From contig OU744449.1 of the NCBI GenBank assembly GCA_916610825.1, positions 13,658,452-13,722,451 on the forward strand: a stretch of 64,000 bases of DNA, given 5' to 3'. The DNA comes from Haliclystus octoradiatus (Eukaryota; Cnidaria; Staurozoa; Stauromedusae; Haliclystidae). A program made the translations under genes and the position numbers. Shown here piece after piece: positions 52,101-61,100 of the stretch. Below the pieces are notes generated by a model, which saw only the letters and a program-made list of their open reading frames with translations, did not search any database and was not told the origin of the DNA. Numbering within the stretch: position 1 is the first letter of the stretch; each line of letters opens with the position of its first letter.

Positions 52101-55100
52101 GAGGTGCATCAGTTGGTGCAGCAGTTGAGGCATCTACAGATGGTGCTTCAGTCTCTTCTACTTGTGGTGCATCAGTTGGTGCAGCAGTTGAGGCATCTAC
52201 AGATGGTGCTTCAGTCTCTTCTACTTGCGGTGCATCAGTTGGTGCAGCAGTTGAGGCATCTACAGATGGTGCCTCAGTCTCTTCTACTTGCGGTGCATCA
52301 GTTGGTGCAGCAGTTGAGGCATCTACAGATGGTGCTTCAGTCTCTTCTACTTGTGGTGCATCAGTTGGTGCAGCAGTTGAGGCATCTACAGATGGTGCTT
52401 CAGTCTCTTCTACTTGTGGTGCATCAGTTGGTGCAGCAGTTGAGGCTTGTACGGATGGTGCTTCAGTCTCTTCTATTTGCGGTGCATCAGTTGGTGCAGC
52501 AGTTGAGGCTTGTACGGATGGTGCTTCAGTCTCTTCTATTTGTGGTGCATCAGTTGGTGCAGCAGTTGAGGCATCTACAGATGGTGCTTCAGTCTCTTCT
52601 ACTTCTGGTGCATCAGTTGGTGCAGCAGTTGAGGCATCTACAGATGGTGCTTCAGTCTCTTCTACTTGTGGTGCATCAGTTGGTGCAGCAGTTGAGGCTT
52701 GTACGGATGGTGCTTCAGTCTCTTCTATTTGCGGTGCATCAGTTGGTGCAGCAGTTGAGGCATGTACAGATGGTGCTTCAGTGTCTTCTACTTGAGGTCC
52801 ATCAGTTGGTGCAGCAGTTGAGGCATCTACAGATGGTGCTTCAGTGTCTTCTACTTGAGGTGCATCAGTTGGTGCAGCAGTTGAGGCATCTACAGATGGT
52901 GCTTCAGTCTCTTCTACTTGTGGTGCATCAGTTGGTGCAGCAGTTGAGGCATCTACAGATGGTGCTTCAGTCTCTTCTACTTGCGGTGCATCAGTTGGTG
53001 CAGCAGTTGAGGCATCTACAGATGGTGCCTCAGTCTCTTCTACTTGCGGTGCATCAGTTGGTGCAGCAGTTGAGGCATCTACAGATGGTGCTTCAGTCTC
53101 TTCTACTTGTGGTGCATCAGTTGGTGCAGCAGTTGAGGCATCTACAGATGGTGCTTCAGTCTCTTCTACTTGTGGTGCATCAGTTGGTGCAGCAGTTGAG
53201 GCTTGTACGGATGGTGCTTCAGTCTCTTCTATTTGCGGTGCATCAGTTGGTGCAGCAGTTGAGGCTTGTACGGATGGTGCTTCAGTCTCTTCTATTTGTG
53301 GTGCATCAGTTGGTGCAGCAGTTGAGGCATCTACAGATGGTGCTTCAGTCTCTTCTACTTCTGGTGCATCAGTTGGTGCAGCAGTTGAGGCATCTACAGA
53401 TGGTGCTTCAGTCTCTTCTACTTGTGGTGCATCAGTTGGTGCAGCAGTTGAGGCTTGTACGGATGGTGCTTCAGTCTCTTCTATTTGCGGTGCATCAGTT
53501 GGTGCAGCAGTTGAGGCATGTACAGATGGTGCTTCAGTGTCTTCTACTTGAGGTCCATCAGTTGGTGCAGCAGTTGAGGCATCTACAGATGGTGCCTCAG
53601 TCTCTTCTACTTGCGGTGCATCAGTTGGTGCAGCAGTTGAGGCATCTACAGATGGTGCTTCAGTCTCTTCTACTTGTGGTGCATCAGTTGGTGCAGCAGT
53701 TGAGGCTTGTACGGATGGTGCTTCAGTCTCTTCTATTTGCGGTGCATCAGTTGGTGCAGCAGTTGAGGCATGTACAGATGGTGCTTCAGTGTCTTCTACT
53801 TGAGGTGCATCAGTTGGTGCAGCAGTTGAGGTATCTACAAATGGTGCTCCAGTATCTTCTATTTGCGGTGCATCTGTTGGTGCAGCAGTTGAGGCGTGTA
53901 CAGATGGTGCTTCAGTCTCTTCCACTTGCGGTGCATCAGTTGGTGCAGCAGTTGAGGCATCTACAGATGGTGCTTCAGTGTCTTCTACTTGAGGTGCATC
54001 AGTTGGTGCAGCAGTTGAGGCATCTACAGATGGTGCTTCAGTCTCTTCTACTTGTGGTGCATCAGTTGGTGCAGCAGTTGAGGCATCTACAGATGGTGCT
54101 TCAGTCTCTTCTACTTGTGGTGCATCAGTTGGTGCAGCAGTTGAGGCATCTACAGATGGTGCTTCAGTCTCTTCTACTTGCGGTGCATCAGTTGGTGCAG
54201 CAGTTGAGGCATCTACAGATGGTGCCTCAGTCTCTTCTACTTGTGGTGCATCAGTTGGTGCAGCAGTTGAGGCTTGTACGGATGGTGCTTCAGTCTCTTC
54301 TATTTGCGGTGAATCAGTTGGTGCAGCAGTTGAGGCATGTACAGATGGTGCTTCAGTGTCTTCTACTTGAGGTGCATCAGTTGGTGCAGCAGTTGAGGTA
54401 TCTACAGATGGTGCTCCAGTCTCTTCTATTTGCGGTGCATCTGTTGGTGCAGCAGTTGAGGCGTGTACAGATGGTGCTTCAGTCTCTTCCACTTGCGGTG
54501 CATCAGTTGGTGCAGCAGTTGAGGCTTGTACGGATGGTGCTTCAGTCTCTTCTATTTGCGGTGCATCAGTTGGTGCAGCAGTTGAGGCATCTGCTGATGG
54601 TGCTTCAGTGTCTTCTACTTGAGGTGCATCAGTTGGTGCAGCAGTTGAGGGATCTGCAGATGGTGCATCAGTGGCTTCTACTTGTGGTGCATCAGTTGGT
54701 GCAGCAGTTGAGGCATCCACAGATGGTGCTTCAGTCTCTTCTACTTGAGGTGCATCAGTTGGTGCAGCAGTTGAGGCTTGTACGGATGGTGCTTCAGTCT
54801 CTTCTATTTGCGGTGCATCAGTTGGTGCAGCAGTTGAGGCATGTACAGATGGTGTTTCAGTGTCTTCTACTTGTGGTGCATCAGTTGGTGCAGCAGTTGA
54901 GGCTTGTACGGATGGTGCTTCAGTCTCTTCTATTTGCGGTGCATCAGTTGGTGCAGCAGTTGAGGCTTGTACGGATGGTGCTTCAGTCTCTTCTATTTGC
55001 GGTGCATCAGTTGGTGCAGCAGTTGAGGCATCTACAGATGGTGCTTCAGTCTCTTCTACTTCTGGTGCATCAGTTGGTGCAGCAGTTGAGGCATCTACAG

Positions 55101-58100
55101 ATGGTGCTTCAGTCTCTTCTACTTGTGGTGCATCAGTTGGTGCAGCAGTTGAGGCTTGTACGGATGGTGCTTCAGTCTCTTCTATTTGCGGTGCATCAGT
55201 TGGTGCAGCAGTTGAGGCATGTACAGATGGTGCTTCAGTGTCTTCTACTTGAGGTGCATCAGTTGGTGCAGCAGTTGAGGCATCTACAGATGGTGCCTCA
55301 GTTTCTTCTACTTGCGGTGCATCAGTTGGTGCAGCAGTTGAGGCATCTACAGATGGTGCTTCAGTCTCTTCTACTTGTGGTGCATCAGTTGGTGCAGCAG
55401 TTGAGGCTTGTACGGATGGTGCTTCAGTCTCTTCTATTTGCGGTGCATCAGTTGGTGCAGCAGTTGAGGCATGTACAGATGGTGCTTCAGTGTCTTCTAC
55501 TTGAGGTGCATCAGTTGGTGCAGCAGTTGAGGTATCTACAGATGGTGCTCCAGTCTCTTCTATTTGCGGTGCATCTGTTGGTGCAGCAGTTGAGGCGTGT
55601 ACAGATGGTGCTTCAGTCTCTTCCACTTGCGGTGCATCAGTTGGTGCAGCAGTTGAGGCATCTACAGATGGTGCTTCAGTGTCTTCTACTTGAGGTGCAT
55701 CAGTTGGTGCAGCAGTTGAGGCATCTACAGATGGTGCTTCAGTCTCTTCTACTTGTGGTGCATCAGTTGGTGCAGCAGTTGAGGCATCTACAGATGGTGC
55801 TTCAGTCTCTTCTACTTGCGGTGCATCAGTTGGTGCAGCAGTTGAGGCATCTACAGATGGTGCCTCAGTCTCTTCTACTTGCGGTGCATCAGTTGGTGCA
55901 GCAGTTGAGGCATCTACAGATGGTGCTTCAGTCTCTTCTACTTGTGGTGCATCAGTTGGTGCAGCAGTTGAGGCATCTACAGATGGTGCTTCAGTCTCTT
56001 CTACTTGTGGTGCATCAGTTGGTGCAGCAGTTGAGGCTTGTACGGATGGTGCTTCAGTCTCTTCTATTTGCGGTGCATCAGTTGGTGCAGCAGTTGAGGC
56101 TTGTACGGATGGTGCTTCAGTCTCTTCTATTTGTGGTGCATCAGTTGGTGCAGCAGTTGAGGCATCTACAGATGGTGCTTCAGTCTCTTCTACTTCTGGT
56201 GCATCAGTTGGTGCAGCAGTTGAGGCATCTACAGATGGTGCTTCAGTCTCTTCTACTTGTGGTGCATCAGTTGGTGCAGCAGTTGAGGCTTGTACGGATG
56301 GTGCTTCAGTCTCTTCTATTTGCGGTGCATCAGTTGGTGCAGCAGTTGAGGCATGTACAGATGGTGCTTCAGTGTCTTCTACTTGAGGTCCATCAGTTGG
56401 TGCAGCAGTTGAGGCATCTACAGATGGTGCCTCAGTCTCTTCTACTTGCGGTGCATCAGTTGGTGCAGCAGTTGAGGCATCTACAGATGGTGCTTCAGTC
56501 TCTTCTACTTGTGGTGCATCAGTTGGTGCAGCAGTTGAGGCTTGTACGGATGGTGCTTCAGTCTCTTCTATTTGCGGTGCATCAGTTGGTGCAGCAGTTG
56601 AGGCATGTACAGATGGTGCTTCAGTGTCTTCTACTTGAGGTGCATCAGTTGGTGCAGCAGTTGAGGTATCTACAGATGGTGCTCCAGTCTCTTCTATTTG
56701 CGGTGCATCTGTTGGTGCAGCAGTTGAGGCGTGTACAGATGGTGCTTCAGTCTCTTCCACTTGCGGTGCATCAGTTGGTGCAGCAGTTGAGGCATCTACA
56801 GATGGTGCTTCAGTGTCTTCTACTTGAGGTGCATCAGTTGGTGCAGCAGTTGAGGCATCTACAGATGGTGCTTCAGTCTCTTCTACTTGTGGTGCATCAG
56901 TTGGTGCAGCAGTTGAGGCATCTACAGATGGTGCTTCAGTCTCTTCTACTTGTGGTGCATCAGTTGGTGCAGCAGTTGAGGCATCTACAGATGGTGCTTC
57001 AGTCTCTTCTACTTGCGGTGCATCAGTTGGTGCAGCAGTTGAGGCATCTACAGATGGTGCCTCAGTCTCTTCTACTTGTGGTGCATCAGTTGGTGCAGCA
57101 GTTGAGGGATCTGCAGATGGTGCATCAGTCGCTTCTACTTGTGGTGCATCAGTTGGTGCAGCAGTTGAGGCATCTACAGATGGTGCTTCAGTCTCTTCTA
57201 CTTGTGGTGCATCAGTTGGTGCAGCAGTTGAGGCATCTACAGATGGTGCTTCAGTGTCTTCTACTTGAGGTGCATCAGTTGGTGCAGCAGTTGAGGGATC
57301 TGCAGATGGTGCATCAGTCGCTTCTACTTGTGGTGCATCAGTTGGTGCAGCAGTTGAGGCATCTACAGATGGTGCTTCAGTCTCTTCTACTTGTGGTGCA
57401 TCAGTTGGTGCAGCAGTTGAGGCATCTACAGATGGTGCTTCAGTCTCTTCTACTTGTGGTGCATCAGTTGGTGCAGCAGTTGAGGCTTGTACGGATGGTG
57501 CTTCAGTCTCTTCTATTTGCGGTGCATCAGTTGGTGCAGCAGTTGAGGCATGTACAGATGGTGCTTCAGTGTCTTCTACTTGTGGTGCATCAGTTGGTGC
57601 AGCAGTTGAGGCTTGTACGGATGGTGCTTCAGTCTCTTCTATTTGCGGTGCATCAGTTGGTGCAGCAGTTGAGGCTTGTACGGATGGTGCTTCAGTCTCT
57701 TCTATTTGCGGTGCATCAGTTGGTGCAGCAGTTGAGGCATGTACAGATGGTGCTTCAGTCTCTTCTACTTGAGGTGCATCAGTTGGTGCAGCAGTTGAGG
57801 CATCTACAGATGGTGCTTCAGTCTCTTCTACTTGTGGTGCATCAGTTGGTGCAGCAGTTGAGGCATCTACAGATGGTGCTTCAGTCTCTTCTACTTGTGG
57901 TGCATCAGTTGGTGCAGCAGTTGAGGCTTGTACGGATGGTGCTTCAGTCTCTTCTATTTGCGGTGCATCAGTTGGTGCAGCAGTTGAGGCATGTACAGAT
58001 GGTGCTTCAGTGTCTTCTACTTGAGGTGCATCAGTTGGTGCAGCAGTTGAGGCATCTACAGATGGTGCCTCAGTTTCTTCTACTTGCGGTGCATCAGTTG

Positions 58101-61100
58101 GTGCAGCAGTTGAGGCATCTACAGATGGTGCTTCAGTCTCTTCTACTTGTGGTGCATCAGTTGGTGCAGCAGTTGAGGCTTGTACGGATGGTGCTTCAGT
58201 CTCTTCTATTTGCGGTGCATCAGTTGGTGCAGCAGTTGAGGCATGTACAGATGGTGCTTCAGTGTCTTCTACTTGAGGTGCATCAGTTGGTGCAGCAGTT
58301 GAGGTATCTACAGATGGTGCTCCAGTCTCTTCTATTTGCGGTGCATCTGTTGGTGCAGCAGTTGAGGCGTGTACAGATGGTGCTTCAGTCTCTTCCACTT
58401 GCGGTGCATCAGTTGGTGCAGCAGTTGAGGGATCTGCAGATGGTGCATCAGTCTCTTCTACTTGTGGTGCATCAGTTGGTGCAGCAGTTGAGGTATCTAC
58501 AGATGGTGCTCCAGTCTCTTCTATTTGCGGTGCATCTGTTGGTGCAGCAGTTGAGGCGTGTACAGATGGTGCTTCAGTCTCTTCCACTTGCGGTGCATCA
58601 GTTGGTGCAGCAGTTGAGGGATCTGCAGATGGTGCATCAGTCTCTTCTACTTGTGGTGCATCAGTTGGTGCAGCAGTTGAGGCATCTACAGATGGTGCAT
58701 CAGTCTCTTCTACTTGTGGTGCATCAGTTGGTGCAGCAGTTAAGGCGTCTACAGATAGTCCTTCAGTCTTTTCTACTTGAGGTGCATCAGTTGGTGCAGC
58801 AGTTGAGGCTTCTACAGATGGTGCTTCAGTCTCTTCTATTTGTGGTGCATCAGTTGGAAGGTCTTCATATGGTGCTGTAGTAGGCAGTTGTCCAAGACAT
58901 GTCTGTTTGTCTTCACTCAATGCATAACCATTTCTGCAGGAGCAGGTAAATGATCCAACATTATTGTTACATATATGTTGGCAACCACCATTTATTTCGG
59001 TACATTCATCAATATCTGGAAGGGAGAAACAATGTTCGTATTAGTTGAATAAAGTAACTGATTTGCAGAAGACTGAATTGAAGACCAGACTTGCATCGTG
59101 AACTAAATATTTTGTTATAATTGAGTTACAAACCTTTGCAGGATGATAAATCACTTTGAAGTGCAAATCCTTTGTTGCAAGAGCATTTATAGTCATATAT
59201 TGAGTTGATACAATTCTGTTGACATCCACCATTGCTTATTGCACAAACATCGACATCTGTGATGATATAATTTCAAGGTATGTATATATTAATCATGCTG
59301 TATAGGGATTAAATGGATAGATGACATGATATGATAGCTTGAACAGAAGTAAATAAAAAAGCATATATAGATTAACAACGGCAAAACTTTCCAGTGTTCA
59401 GATTTTGGGTTCATAGAGCAGGCTTTTATTTTATACTTTTAGAAATGGAAAGTTGATTTACTGACAAAGCAATAATGTAAAATTTATTTTAAAAAATACC
59501 AGTAAGGAATTGACAATGAGGATAAGTACTCTTGCTTATTAGCCATGATAGCTTTACATATCTATTGATGTTTACAAAGTTAAACAGCAGCTATCGATTC
59601 TGCCTCTCTCAATAGATTTCACAACCTTTTATATTTAACTGATGTGAACACTTTGTCACTTTTACCAATGTTTAGTCCTGTGATCACGTTTACTGCTGAT
59701 AGTTATATTGGATTTTTGATAGGTTGAAAATTGGGATCCGTTATATAAATTTCTTTTACGATAAGACAAAATTAGCAAGACACTTTGCATTTTGCTTGGG
59801 AAAGAGGCAAACATGTGATAATTGAAATTGAGTTCAAAATGGCTGTCATTTTGGTTTCAAATCCATATGTTGCCTGAGCTATGTCTCTCTATGTCTAAGT
59901 CATAATGAATATTGGAATGTTTGTGCAAGGTTTAATAAGGTTACTGGACACCATCATGATCATATGGTTTCAATTTGTAGTTGCAATCTTTCCCAACAAA
60001 TGTTAGTTATTGAAAAAAAGGTCATGTGAAATTGAGCAATTCGATTGGTTGAATAGGGTCGAACTTCAGTCCATTCTAAATTGTATTGACCTCTCCATGT
60101 TTTTTAACCATTCTAGCGAAAATGCAATGGATAATTGCGTTTTTGATGCATTAAAATACCTTAAAATTCATATTACGATTTCTGTTCCAATATTGACCTG
60201 TTACTCATTGAATAAAAAAGTTATTGATCTCATGCTCAATGAATATCAGCATAATAACCTTGGCAGGCTTCGGTCATCATCATCCGATGTTCACCTCGCT
60301 TTTCGTGAATTAACTGTTACATATCGCATGGGCATTGCTAATCATATCTGATCAACTTTGAATCCCCTTAAGTATCTAAAACATGAAATGAGTACCATCT
60401 AAGGAATAGCATTACATTAGTCCAGAGGGAATTGCATTTTGGCTAGCTGTGGCGCATCGTTGCGCATAGAAAATTGATGCAAATCTGCCATGAAATCTGT
60501 TGAAATTCACCTGCAGTGTTTCAGCTGTGATCAATAAAGAACATTTAATATCATTGCTCTCATAAAAAAGAGCTACTACTCTAGAAATAGAAGAGTGGTG
60601 CGGGTGCCTTCGGTAGGGAGATAAAGTCTCAATTACGATTTAATTTAGGTTGCAAAGCTTTTCTTCAAAGTCTGTCAATAAGATCAGCAGTCTCTTAGTC
60701 TATGGATTTAACCATTTTAAAAACATCATTATATATTACCTGATGAAACCCTAAAGTTTCTAGCTGTCATATATACAAGGCGATGGCACCAAAAGCCAAC
60801 ATAATTGTTAGAATCTGAGTTTGCCATGGGTCCTTCCATATTTGCTTCAGATACCAATATACCATTGACATAAACCATAACCTGGCGTCCATCAACAACT
60901 GTCTTTAACTTGTACCATTCACCTGACTTGAATGAAAAATCTACTTCTTTTGTTGCTTCTTTACCATCTAAACTCATGTAAATAAATTTACTGACCCAAA
61001 ACAGGTAGCCCCAAGCATGGCTCACTTTGCTGGGAAAAAAAACATGCCAATACTGTAGGTTTAGTTACGTGCATAATAAAGCTAGAGCCAAACGGAAGAA

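Noticed and set aside
51018-58880. A + strand frame of 2,620 codons
   Set aside because: It is the same antisense effect in array 2. It has Leu/Gln-rich periodicity but no start context, flanking exons or domain.
9790-58885. CRISPR-like or satellite DNA
   Set aside because: There are no spacers between repeats. The 63-bp unit is coding and in frame throughout, and it lies inside exons joined to domains.
47445-59015. Collagen, bacterial adhesin or silk-like protein
   Set aside because: There is no Gly-X-Y pattern. The unit is Thr/Ser/Pro/Glu-rich and sits between EGF and ZP domains in a spliced animal gene, so mucin-like is the better description.
60010-60351. A 113-codon + strand gene
   Set aside because: It has no recognisable domain, AT-rich neutral composition, lies in an intron and overlaps the old SINE head.
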